Source: JAVBOP01 sp031550405
Lineage (GTDB): Bacteria; Bacteroidota; Ignavibacteria; Kapaibacteriales; UBA2268
Length of the DNA stretch: 7,452 nt
Direction of reading: 5' to 3'
NCBI GenBank assembly: GCA_031550405.1
Contig: JAVBOP010000083.1
Location: forward strand, 1 to 7,452
A program made the translations under genes and the position numbers. Shown piece after piece: positions 1 through 6,546 of this stretch (its first letter is position 1; the number at the start of each line of letters is the position of its first letter). The notes beneath the pieces were generated by a model, which saw only the letters and a list, made by a program, of their open reading frames with translations, was not told the origin of the DNA and made no database searches.

Positions 1-149
1 CTCTGGACTAAAAATAGAATACCGCCATTTAAGTACTTTGTACACCAAATACTTAGAGTATTTTTACTCACCTTCAAGATATGGTGAAGCGAGTTGAGTG
101 TGATTTTGCCTGCATATTTTTTTAATAATTTTTTTAAGATCTCGTTCAT
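1..149 (-). CDS. Partial protein with predicted winged-helix N-terminus
   Basis: A leftward reading frame starts at an ATG (147-149) and stays open for 49 codons to the window edge; the rest of the gene lies outside. The N-terminus reads MNEILKKLLKKYAGKITLN followed by SLHHILKVSKNTLSIWCTKY. The pattern of a basic helix, 'ITLNSLHHILKVS' and 'KNTLSIW' resembles a helix-turn-helix or winged-helix DNA-binding fold such as the N-terminal domain of AbiEi-type antitoxins and related regulators. This is a pattern impression only. A stop codon (TAG) lies one codon upstream of the ATG, so the start cannot be further out. A TATATTTG box 40 bases upstream fits a Bacteroidota-type promoter and supports this strand. 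The gene diverges from pstB. Function cannot be assigned from 49 residues, and a chance open frame remains possible. Confidence 0.45.
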   Translation of the reverse strand, partial: MNEILKKLLKKYAGKITLNSLHHILKVSKNTLSIWCTKYLNGGILFLVQ

Positions 150-189
150 TCTCTACAACATTAATGATTTTTATCTTAGAATCTATATG

Positions 190-197
190 CAAATATA
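190..197 (-). promoter_or_regulatory. Bacteroidota-type -7 box for the leftward partial gene
   Basis: Read on the minus strand this is TATATTTG, an exact match to the TAnnTTTG -7 consensus of Bacteroidota primary sigma factors. It would place transcription start near 183, giving a leader of roughly 34 bases before the ATG at 149. The -33 TTTG element is not clean; a TTTCG lies in about the right region. In AT-rich DNA such an 8-mer can arise by chance. Confidence 0.4.
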
Positions 198-373
198 ACG
201 TTTTTTTGCGAAATAAGATAACTATAAATTTGTACTAGCAAAGGGTATAAGTTATTAAGCAGGAAATATACAACTAATTTATTAACAAATATTCATAAAA
301 GTTGTATAATAAAAAGAGTTGTCTTGTTACATAATCTTAATATCGCTTTTACTTTACTGTAATACTATCGCTG

Positions 374-381
374 TAATTTTG
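374..381 (+). promoter_or_regulatory. Bacteroidota-type -7 box for pstB
   Basis: TAATTTTG matches TAnnTTTG and sits 32 bases before the pstB ATG, giving a short leader of about 26 bases. A sigma-70-like TATAAT (305-310) lies further upstream as an alternative. No Pho-box-like direct repeat was recognised by eye, so phosphate regulation cannot be read from the sequence. Confidence 0.4.
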
Positions 382-413
382 TATATATCAAAAATAAATA
401 GAGATGGAACTTT

Positions 414-1166
414 ATGACGATAATTGAAGCTATGAATATTAATTTTTTCTACGGCAGTTTTAAAGCATTAAATAATATTAGCTTGGAAATAAAACAAAAT
501 ACTGTTACTGCTTTTATAGGACCTTCGGGTTGTGGTAAATCAACATTTCTACGCTTGCTAAACCGAATGAATGATTTGATTCTGAATACGCGTCTTGAAG
601 GCAACATAATTATAAATAATGAAGATATTTATCAAAAATTCTGTGATATTGATAGGCTTAGGAAAGAAGTTGGAATGGTATTTCAGCGTCCAAATCCATT
701 TCCAAAATCCGTTTTTGAAAATGTGGCTTATGGACTGCGGGTAAACGGAATTAAAGATAAGGCGATAATTGCTCAAACCGTTGAAGCATCATTGATTCAA
801 GCTGCTATCTGGGACGAAGTGAAGGATAAATTGCATACATCGGCATTGGCTTTGTCGGGCGGACAGCAGCAAAGATTATGTATTGCGAGAGCTTTAGCTG
901 TTTCTCCTAAAATTTTATTAATGGACGAACCCGCATCAGCTCTTGATCCGATTTCAACGGACAAAATCGAAAAACTGATTGTTGAGCTAAAAGAAAAATA
1001 TACAATTATCATCGTTACTCATAATATGCAGCAGGCATCAAGAATTAGCGATTATACAGCATATTTTTATCTCGGCGAACTTATTGAAATGGATTTAACT
1101 AAAAAAATATTCACAGCTCCAAAAGAAATTTCAACTCAAAATTATATAACTGGCAGATTTGGATAA
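414..1166 (+). CDS. pstB: Phosphate ABC transporter ATP-binding protein PstB
   Basis: ATPase subunit that powers high-affinity phosphate import by the PstSCAB complex, acting at the cytoplasmic face of the inner membrane. All ABC nucleotide-binding motifs are present: Walker A GPSGCGKST (36-44), Q-loop Q91 in VFQRPNPFP, signature LSGGQQQR (147-154), Walker B ILLMDEP (167-173), D-loop SALD (175-178) and the H-loop histidine H203 in VTHNMQQA. The combination QRPNPFPKS, the 'LNRMNDL' segment after Walker A and VTHNMQQASR is characteristic of PstB rather than of other importer ATPases. At 250 residues it is full length for the family. The start ATG has only a weak purine-rich stretch upstream (401-407). 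It stands alone: no permease, binding protein or phoU flanks it here, so its partners must be encoded elsewhere. The coding sequence looks AT-richer than the flagellar genes in the same window. Confidence 0.93.
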   Translation: MTIIEAMNINFFYGSFKALNNISLEIKQNTVTAFIGPSGCGKSTFLRLLNRMNDLILNTRLEGNIIINNEDIYQKFCDIDRLRKEVGMVFQRPNPFPKSVFENVAYGLRVNGIKDKAIIAQTVEASLIQAAIWDEVKDKLHTSALALSGGQQQRLCIARALAVSPKILLMDEPASALDPISTDKIEKLIVELKEKYTIIIVTHNMQQASRISDYTAYFYLGELIEMDLTKKIFTAPKEISTQNYITGRFG

Positions 1167-1179
1167 AAAATATTCGGTC

Positions 1180-1299
1180 ATGTATCTATTGATTGCAGCT
1201 TCATATAGTGGCACACTTATTGGATTTCAAAAGACAGCGCCTGCAAGATTAGCAAAAAATCAGAAAAGCATTTTACCCGATGCGACAAAATTGATGTAA
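1180..1299 (+). CDS. Small open frame, 39 codons, doubtful
   Basis: An ATG-initiated frame of 39 codons starts 13 bases after the pstB stop and ends at TAA. It begins MYLLIAASYSGTLIGFQKT and ends SILPDATKLM, with a hydrophobic start and a basic middle. There is no recognisable ribosome binding site and no family is recognised. It could be a short gene co-transcribed with pstB, a decayed gene remnant, or chance. It is listed only because it is the longest open stretch in this gap. Confidence 0.12.
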   Translation: MYLLIAASYSGTLIGFQKTAPARLAKNQKSILPDATKLM

Positions 1300-1519
1300 T
1301 GTTTTTAGCATTTATTGTATTTTTATTAATTGTGGATCATTTGATTTGTGTGAACAGGCTGTAATAACTTACTATTTATAGATAGATTTAAGATTAAATA
1401 ATTGCGAATATTATGAAATGTGTCTGGGGTTTACAATGTTTTTTTAAATTATAATAGGATTCTGTAGTTTTACTTAATAAAAAAATAATTTTATCGGACT
1501 GAAGTCAACATATAAATTT

Positions 1520-1527
1520 TATTTTTG
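1520..1527 (+). promoter_or_regulatory. Bacteroidota-type -7 box for the LOG/E1-like unit
   Basis: TATTTTTG matches TAnnTTTG and lies 49 bases before the ATG at 1577, predicting transcription start near 1534 and a leader of about 43 bases. If used, it rules out the TTG codon at 1535 as the translation start, because that codon would be at the very 5' end of the RNA. Confidence 0.4.
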
Positions 1528-1576
1528 TAGTTATTTGCCGTATATTGCACGATTGTGTTATAAACATGAAGATATT

Positions 1577-2422
1577 ATGAAAAAAAGAAATGAATTGCCG
1601 GAAGCTATCAAAATGCCGCTGCCATACCATGATACTGAATATCTGAACAGCGATGCGGCGCGTGGCATCAGGATTTTATCCGAATACGTTTACCCGGAGC
1701 ATCGATTTGAACAGAAAAAAATTACCAGAGCTATTGTTATTTATGGTTCGGCGCGTGTTTTGTCGATAGAAGAATGGGAAAAAAAGCATAGTAAATTGCA
1801 GCACCAATTTGAAGTAGCGACACCCAAAGTTAAGGAAGTGATTGAATCCAAAATAGCAGCTCATGAAGCAACTCGAGAATTTTCAATGATTTATGAAGAA
1901 TGCGTTCAGCTTTCTGAAATGCTTTGCGAATGGAGCATGAAATTGCCTAAAGAGAAGCGATTTTATATATGCACGGGCGGCGGTCCCGGCTTGATGGAAG
2001 CTGCAAACCGCGGTGCGTACAATAAAAATGCGCCAAATCTTGGCTTTAATATATCGCTGCCTTATGAACAATTGCCTAATCCATATATTTCAAAGGACTT
2101 AAACTTTGAATTTCACTATTTTTTCATGCGGAAATTTTGGTTTAGCAATCTTGCAAAAGCCCTGATTGCCATGCCCGGCGGCTTTGGTACTTTCGATGAA
2201 ATTATTGAGCAATTGACCCTTGTTCAGACGAAAAAAATCTCGAAACCCATGCCAATTGTTTTGTATAAGGAGGAATTTTGGCGGCGGGTTATCGATTTTG
2301 AATATCTTTCGGAAATCGGCATGATTGACCACTCCGACCTGTTTTTGTACCAATACTGCTCCACGCCCGACGAGGCATTCAGCTATCTCACGAAGAAAAT
2401 GGCAGAATACTATGATTTATGA
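1577..2422 (+). CDS. LOG-family Rossmann-fold protein, nucleotide 5'-monophosphate phosphoribohydrolase-like
   Basis: Member of the LOG/YgdH family (formerly 'lysine decarboxylase-like'), whose characterised members split nucleoside 5'-monophosphates into base and ribose 5-phosphate. Numbered from the ATG at 1577 (281 residues), it shows YGSAR (56-60, first strand and loop), GGGPGLMEAANRGA (133-146), MRK (184-186) and the diagnostic PGGFGTFDE (200-208) with catalytic-site Glu208. The segment LNSDAARGIRILSEYVYP (23-40) is typical of the long LOG subtype with an N-terminal extension and a helical insertion after FGSAR. A TTG at 1535 would add 14 residues, but the family-like N-terminus begins at the ATG and the likely promoter lies just upstream of the TTG. 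The gene is followed after 14 bases by an E1-like gene, probably in one transcript. The actual substrate is unknown; cytokinin activation should not be assumed. Confidence 0.85.
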   Translation: MKKRNELPEAIKMPLPYHDTEYLNSDAARGIRILSEYVYPEHRFEQKKITRAIVIYGSARVLSIEEWEKKHSKLQHQFEVATPKVKEVIESKIAAHEATREFSMIYEECVQLSEMLCEWSMKLPKEKRFYICTGGGPGLMEAANRGAYNKNAPNLGFNISLPYEQLPNPYISKDLNFEFHYFFMRKFWFSNLAKALIAMPGGFGTFDEIIEQLTLVQTKKISKPMPIVLYKEEFWRRVIDFEYLSEIGMIDHSDLFLYQYCSTPDEAFSYLTKKMAEYYDL

Positions 2423-2436
2423 ATTTTTTTTAATAA

Positions 2437-3132
2437 ATGGCAATAGATAACGAGCGGTATAACAGGCAAATAATATTAAGCGAGATTGGTATTGAAGGGC
2501 AGAAAAAGATTGCAAATGCGGCGGTTCTGGTGGTTGGTGCTGGCGGCTTAGGCTCAAGCGCTGCTCTTTATCTTACGGCGGCAGGCGTTGGCAGGCTTGG
2601 AATTATCGACGATGACACTGTTTCTATTTCCAATCTACAGCGGCAAATACTTTATCGGGAAAATGAATTGAATTTAAGCAAGGCAGAGTGTGCAAGGGAT
2701 ACTCTTAACAGGCTTAATTCCAGCACGGTTATAGATGTTTATGACTTCAAATTAACTTCTGAAAATGCCGATAGCATAATAAGTAAATACGATTTGATAG
2801 TTGATGGAACTGATAATTATCAAACAAGATATCTAATTAATGATACTTGTGTAAGTCTTGATAAGATATATATTTACGGCGCAATTGCTCAATTTTGCGG
2901 TCAAGTATCGGTGTTCAATTATAATGGTGGAGCAACATACCGCACGCTTTATCCTGACGAACATGAAATGCCTGCACACAGTAGGGGAGTAGTGGGGATG
3001 CTGCCGGGGATAATCGGCTGCATAGAGGCTTCCGAAGCCATCAAAATCATAACTGGAGCCGGGGATGTTTTGTCAGGCAAGCTCTTCACAATCGACCTCC
3101 TGACCATGCGCACCAACCTTTTTGATATATGA
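2437..3132 (+). CDS. ThiF/MoeB/HesA-type E1-like adenylyltransferase, cysteine-depleted
   Basis: Members of this family use ATP to adenylate the C-terminal glycine of a ubiquitin-fold sulfur carrier (ThiS, MoaD) in thiamine or molybdopterin synthesis, or related partners. The ATP-binding half is intact: RYNRQIIL with Arg10, GAGGLGSS (34-41), SNLQRQILY with Asn66 and Arg69, Lys82 and DGTDN (123-127). The back half carries LPGIIGCIEASEAIK (189-203) as in ThiF and MoeB. At 231 residues it is slightly short. Where MoeB has CYRC the protein has TYRT (167-170), and it ends at MRTNLFDI without the second CxxC, so no zinc site is expected. At the position of the cysteine normally preceding GV(L/M)G it has Ala180 in PAHSRGVVG. 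No sulfur-carrier gene or other thiamine or molybdopterin gene is nearby. There is no clear ribosome binding site in the T-rich 14-base gap. The family is secure; the pathway is not. Confidence 0.85.
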   Translation: MAIDNERYNRQIILSEIGIEGQKKIANAAVLVVGAGGLGSSAALYLTAAGVGRLGIIDDDTVSISNLQRQILYRENELNLSKAECARDTLNRLNSSTVIDVYDFKLTSENADSIISKYDLIVDGTDNYQTRYLINDTCVSLDKIYIYGAIAQFCGQVSVFNYNGGATYRTLYPDEHEMPAHSRGVVGMLPGIIGCIEASEAIKIITGAGDVLSGKLFTIDLLTMRTNLFDI

Positions 3133-3170
3133 AAGTGGGGGAGTGGGTATTGCCTCTGCTCGCTGTATCT

Positions 3171-4019
3171 TTAGTTTTCGCTGGGTGTAGCTTCTCCCTG
3201 GGAAGGCTGCAGGATTTGCTTTTGGCGGTCGATGACGGCTTTGGCTTCCTTGAGAAACGCATCCTGCTCGCTTTGCGGGAAAAAACTGGCAAGCCGCGTA
3301 GATATGACAACAGGCGATTCACCCAATTCTACTGCCTTGACGCCTTCAAAGATAATGTTATAAATATATACTTCATCATTGTGCAGCAATTGCAGCTTAT
3401 CGGCTATGGGCAACCATACAAGATTCGCAAAAACGATACCCCACAGCGTGGCAAGGAATGCTATCGCAATATGGCGTATCAGTTCGTTCGGATCGTTGCC
3501 TGCCGCTGCCATTGTTGAAATCAGACCCATCACAGTGCCGATAATACCCATTGTGGGTGAATATCCACCGAATTTGTTAAACAGGTGAATGTTTTCCGAA
3601 TGCCGCTCCGTGATATTCGCCATTTCCGTTTCGTGTATCTGCGTCAGGGTATCGCTGTCAGCGCCGTCGATACTCACCTGAAACATTTTGGACAGGTATG
3701 GGTGTGTCTTTGTATTGCTCAGTTCTCCCTCTACGGCAAGAAGTCCCATGCGGCGGGCAACTGTTGCCAGAGTGAGTATTTGAAGTATTGTAGCTTTCTT
3801 ATCGTTCTCTGCCGGATTCATACTTATGGATATTAGCCTGAACATACGTTTGAAGATTGCCCAGCTTGTGCTGGCAAGACCTGCCGCCAATGTTCCGCCG
3901 ATAACTATAATCATTGGCGGCAAAAGGAACAGGGACTTAAAGTCGCCGCCTTCAAGCAGGAATGCACCAAAGATTGATGCCAGCCCAATTACTATTCCAT
4001 ATAATGTACTTTTTTTCAT
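3171..4019 (-). CDS. motA: Flagellar motor stator protein MotA
   Basis: Inner-membrane stator subunit that, in complex with MotB, couples ion flow to flagellar rotation. The 282-residue protein has the MotA/PomA layout: two N-terminal membrane segments (about 5-22 and 31-50, the second rich in Gly and Ala, IGGTLAAG), a cytoplasmic domain, then two more segments (about 151-171 and 183-204). The hallmark GGYSPTMGIIGTVMGL (151-165) holds the conserved proline (Pro154), and a second conserved proline lies in VWLPIADKL (Pro204). Charged residues at Arg89-Arg90 and Glu97/Glu99 match the region that contacts FliG. The start ATG lies 18 bases after the flgL stop with only a weak AGG upstream, consistent with read-through from flgL. 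motB, usually next to motA, is missing: the gene downstream is convergent and unrelated. The ion used cannot be decided here. Confidence 0.93.
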   Translation of the reverse strand: MKKSTLYGIVIGLASIFGAFLLEGGDFKSLFLLPPMIIVIGGTLAAGLASTSWAIFKRMFRLISISMNPAENDKKATILQILTLATVARRMGLLAVEGELSNTKTHPYLSKMFQVSIDGADSDTLTQIHETEMANITERHSENIHLFNKFGGYSPTMGIIGTVMGLISTMAAAGNDPNELIRHIAIAFLATLWGIVFANLVWLPIADKLQLLHNDEVYIYNIIFEGVKAVELGESPVVISTRLASFFPQSEQDAFLKEAKAVIDRQKQILQPSQGEATPSEN

Positions 4020-4037
4020 AAAACAAATATACCTAAA

Positions 4038-5036
4038 TCAGCCTAAAAAATCAAACAGACTTCGCCGTGACAATTGCGATGCAGCTTGCAGCGTATATTG
4101 CAATGCGACTTCTTCTTTTGCCAAATCGGCTGTAACTTTTGCCAAATCGGCATCTGCCCGCAAAGACTTTACCTCGTCTAAACGGACTATCTCCTCCTGC
4201 ATCTGCTGGCTGACATCCTCCATGCGGACACGCCTCGAAGCAAAGTCGCCAATACTCTTTGAAAGGTTATCTATACTCACCGCTATCTTCTGCTGCAAAT
4301 CGGCTATCTCCTGCTTCTCTTCTCTATCCAAAGAGTCGATAGTCTTTCGAGGCGAGCCATCTTTGTTATAAACCAATATGTTATACACGCCAATCATGGC
4401 TTCGAATGCCTCAGTGCCGCCGCTGCCAAACAAATCTTCGGCTGTCATATTTATAACCTCTGTCGAATGCGTGTCTTTATTTATCGTCCTTTTATCCAGA
4501 TTTCCCTTGAACATCACCTGCAGTCCACTCGGATTTGCCGCTGTCGGAGTGCCTTCGACCAGTTCAAACGGCATATCATTCAATGGCGGGGGATAGTCTG
4601 CCTGTATGGCTGCGGATGTTGTCTTCGTTCCCGAAAACAGATACTTGCCATTAAAGTCATAATTGGAATTGCGGATAATATCGGTGATTATCCCCTTGAT
4701 ATATGTGCCGACCGCTGCAACGCTGCCGTCATATATGGCGTTGGCTGAAGAGATGGAAAGGTCGCGTATTGATTGCAGCGAGGCCACCATTGAATTGACC
4801 TGATCCTCCGCAGAGCGCATCTCGCCCGAAGCAAAGTCAATGACGTTTATGAAATTCGCCCGCTGGTTTCTGGCAGCCGTAAGCTTCTTCACATCCATCA
4901 AATCGCCGGGTTCATCGGCAATACTGATGATTTTTGCGCCTGTCATCTGCCTTAATGTGTCTTTATATTTGGCTTCCTGCAGGTTGGCGATATTATAGGA
5001 AAATGCGCCATACCCCATATTGTTTGATATTCTCAT
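4038..5036 (-). CDS. flgL: Flagellar hook-associated protein 3 FlgL
   Basis: Junction protein that, with FlgK, connects the hook to the flagellin filament; it is exported through the flagellar type III apparatus. The N-terminus MRISNNMGYGAFSYNIANLQ and the segment TGAKIISIADEPGDLMDVKKL match the conserved flagellin-like D0/D1 region. The C-terminus LQAASQLSRRSLFDFLG matches the D0 helix with its typical terminal leucine motif. An ATG six bases upstream (5040-5042) would add Met-Asn, but AAGGAG (minus strand, 5043-5048) directly abuts that codon and stands six bases from the ATG at 5036, so the 332-residue form is preferred. A 21-bp direct repeat near the 3' end encodes two heptads, ADLAKVT and ADLAKEE, in the C-terminal coiled coil. 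It lies 60 bases downstream of flgK, a gap that may hold its own promoter. Confidence 0.93.
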   Translation of the reverse strand: MRISNNMGYGAFSYNIANLQEAKYKDTLRQMTGAKIISIADEPGDLMDVKKLTAARNQRANFINVIDFASGEMRSAEDQVNSMVASLQSIRDLSISSANAIYDGSVAAVGTYIKGIITDIIRNSNYDFNGKYLFSGTKTTSAAIQADYPPPLNDMPFELVEGTPTAANPSGLQVMFKGNLDKRTINKDTHSTEVINMTAEDLFGSGGTEAFEAMIGVYNILVYNKDGSPRKTIDSLDREEKQEIADLQQKIAVSIDNLSKSIGDFASRRVRMEDVSQQMQEEIVRLDEVKSLRADADLAKVTADLAKEEVALQYTLQAASQLSRRSLFDFLG

Positions 5037-5042
5037 ATTCAT

Positions 5043-5048
5043 CTCCTT
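5043..5048 (-). promoter_or_regulatory. Ribosome binding site of flgL, decides the start
   Basis: On the minus strand this reads AAGGAG, the strongest Shine-Dalgarno sequence in the window. Spacing to the ATG at 5036 is six bases; the ATG at 5042 would have zero spacing and could not be used with this site. Confidence 0.7.
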
Positions 5049-5059
5049 GATTTAATTAT

Positions 5060-5080
5060 ATTGCTATCCTGTTATAATTT
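5060..5080 (-). promoter_or_regulatory. Conserved upstream element of flgL (possible promoter)
   Basis: On the minus strand this reads AAATTATAACAGGATAGCAA plus T. Nineteen of 21 positions match a stretch at 6895-6915 upstream of the first gene of the flagellar cluster. Both copies lie a similar short distance (23 and 30 bases) before an ATG and include TATAAC, which could serve as a -10-like element. Function is inferred from position and conservation only. Confidence 0.35.
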
Positions 5081-5096
5081 CGAATCCTCTGCTATC

Positions 5097-6536
5097 TTAT
5101 CTGCCGAGATTGATGATTGTGGATAATATCTCGCTTGTTACGGCTATTACCCTTGAGGCTGCCTCGAAATTCTTCTGAAATTTGATAAGATTCAAAGCCT
5201 CTTCATCCGTATTGACGCCTATCACCGAATCGCGCTGCGAATTTAATTGATTGACGACAAGGTCTATAGACTTGCCGCCATTGACGGCATCGCTTGCCAT
5301 CTGCGATACCTTGCCCAAAAAGTTAGCATAAAACTCTGACGGCGTCTGGTTGTTTAAGAAGCTGGAATCCTGTGAAATCCGCGATATTGCCTGCGCTATT
5401 TCACTATTGCCCGGAGTTCCGGGAGTTGCCGACAGCGGTATATCATTAGGGTCTTTAACCGAATCGGACACCTTGATAGAGGCGGCAGTTATAGTTCCTG
5501 CTGTGCTGTCGAACAGCTCGCGGCCCGCTGGCGGTGCAGCCGTATCATTCAAGCCATAGCCCGTTCTGAACAGGGAATTGATGGCTTCGGCTAATGTGCC
5601 GACGAAGGTATCTATCTGCTTCATAATGGAGTAGCCATTAGAGCTGTCGGCATCGTCGAGCGTTATATTATAGTGCTTCAAGTGCGCTCCGAGCGTGCCG
5701 GCAGTTGGATTCACCTCTATATCAAATCCCTTGCTTTCATCATGCTGCAGGATTTGTATTGTGCTTTCGCCTGTTGCAGGATCTATATTCTCGACTGCCC
5801 GCAATGTTCGGGCGGTTTCATTGGTAACGACATTGATGCCATTGATGAAAACATTAACAGAGCCGTTATCCTCGTGCGTTACGGTGGTATTAGCCAATTT
5901 GGCAAGCTGCTCTATTGCCAGCTCCCTCTTGTCAATATATGTCATCGCCTCATTGCCATTTTTGTCCTTTGTAATGGCAATAGCTTTGTTATAGCCTGCA
6001 ATCTGGCTTATAAGCTGGTTGGCTTTATCCACGTCCTGAAATATATCATCGTATGTTTGGCTGCGCAACTGCGATATATCCTGAGCGGCACTGTTGAACT
6101 TCTCTGCAAGAGTATGTGCATCTTCGAGCAGTATTTGCCGCAAGCCTATGCTTTCAGGCTGGAGTGCAAGCTCGTCGAAACTGTTAAGCAGCTTATCAAC
6201 GCTTGCACCAAGATTGAAATCGGTAGGCTCCTTGAGTATGGTCTCCATCGCATTGTACAGGGCAACATCTACGGTATAGCTTGCCTGAGTGCCATTGGCT
6301 TTGCGTATTTCCCTGTCCAAATACTCCTCTCTGAAGCTCCTGATACTGTTTATGCTCACACCCGTTCCGATAAACATCTGGTTCTTGGGATATGGCATTC
6401 CCTCCGAAGTGATAGCTTGCCTGCGCGAGTATCCTTCAGTATTTGCATTTGCTATATTATTGCTTGTAAGGTCGAGCCCGAAATTATTGGCAAGCAAGGC
6501 TCTTTTGCCGATTTCCAATGCAGCATAAGTTGACAT
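5097..6536 (-). CDS. flgK: Flagellar hook-associated protein 1 FlgK
   Basis: First hook-filament junction protein, exported and assembled on the hook tip before FlgL. The N-terminal region carries the rod/hook-protein signature NNIANANTEGYSRR (26-39) preceded by LEIGKRALLANNFGLDLT. The C-terminal region NTDEEALNLIKFQKNFEAAS through RVIAVTSEILSTIINLGR matches the conserved flagellar C-terminal domain of FlgK and FlgE. At 479 residues it is shorter than the enteric protein (about 550) but complete at both ends, so the variable middle domain is simply smaller. A Shine-Dalgarno AGGTG (minus strand, 6541-6545) sits four bases before the ATG, inside the 10-base gap after the preceding gene, indicating tight co-transcription with it. 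Confidence 0.94.
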   Translation of the reverse strand: MSTYAALEIGKRALLANNFGLDLTSNNIANANTEGYSRRQAITSEGMPYPKNQMFIGTGVSINSIRSFREEYLDREIRKANGTQASYTVDVALYNAMETILKEPTDFNLGASVDKLLNSFDELALQPESIGLRQILLEDAHTLAEKFNSAAQDISQLRSQTYDDIFQDVDKANQLISQIAGYNKAIAITKDKNGNEAMTYIDKRELAIEQLAKLANTTVTHEDNGSVNVFINGINVVTNETARTLRAVENIDPATGESTIQILQHDESKGFDIEVNPTAGTLGAHLKHYNITLDDADSSNGYSIMKQIDTFVGTLAEAINSLFRTGYGLNDTAAPPAGRELFDSTAGTITAASIKVSDSVKDPNDIPLSATPGTPGNSEIAQAISRISQDSSFLNNQTPSEFYANFLGKVSQMASDAVNGGKSIDLVVNQLNSQRDSVIGVNTDEEALNLIKFQKNFEAASRVIAVTSEILSTIINLGR

Positions 6537-6546
6537 ATAACACCTG

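Larger units (their letters stand above)
1167..1576. other. Intergenic region without a confident gene
   Basis: About 410 bases separate pstB from the next gene. The first part (1180-1299) contains a 39-codon open frame and looks less AT-rich than what follows. From about 1300 the sequence is strongly AT-rich with frequent stops. An AAATTATAATAGGAT stretch at 1446-1460 contains a TATAAT and resembles an element upstream of flgL. A TAnnTTTG box lies at 1520-1527. No stable GC-rich terminator hairpin was seen after pstB. Confidence 0.6.

Noticed and set aside
66..94. Imperfect hairpin (ACTC, CTTCA / TGAAG, GAGT)
   Set aside because: The stem is short and interrupted, has no adjacent T run in the right position, and lies within the probable leftward coding frame.
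2..97. Rightward open frame of 31 codons ending in TGA at 95-97, as the possible C-terminus of an upstream gene
   Set aside because: The leftward frame over the same bases has an ATG, a promoter-like box and a more protein-like composition. Both are short, so this is a judgement rather than proof.
1535..1576. TTG start adding 14 residues to the LOG protein
   Set aside because: No ribosome binding site, a likely transcription start at about the same point, and family-like sequence only from the ATG at 1577.
3133..3170. Terminator between the convergent E1-like gene and motA
   Set aside because: No stem followed by a T run could be found on either strand in these 38 bases.
4024..4031. TATATTTG on the minus strand just before motA
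   Set aside because: It lies four bases from the ATG, so transcription would begin inside the start region; most likely a chance match in a short intergenic gap.
3826..4371. Rightward open frame opposite motA and flgL
   Set aside because: It spans the junction of two well-supported leftward genes and its translation has no family resemblance.
5673..6533. Long rightward open frame of 286 codons opposite flgK
   Set aside because: It is the antisense shadow of a secure flgK; its translation is Cys- and Ile-rich without recognisable domains.
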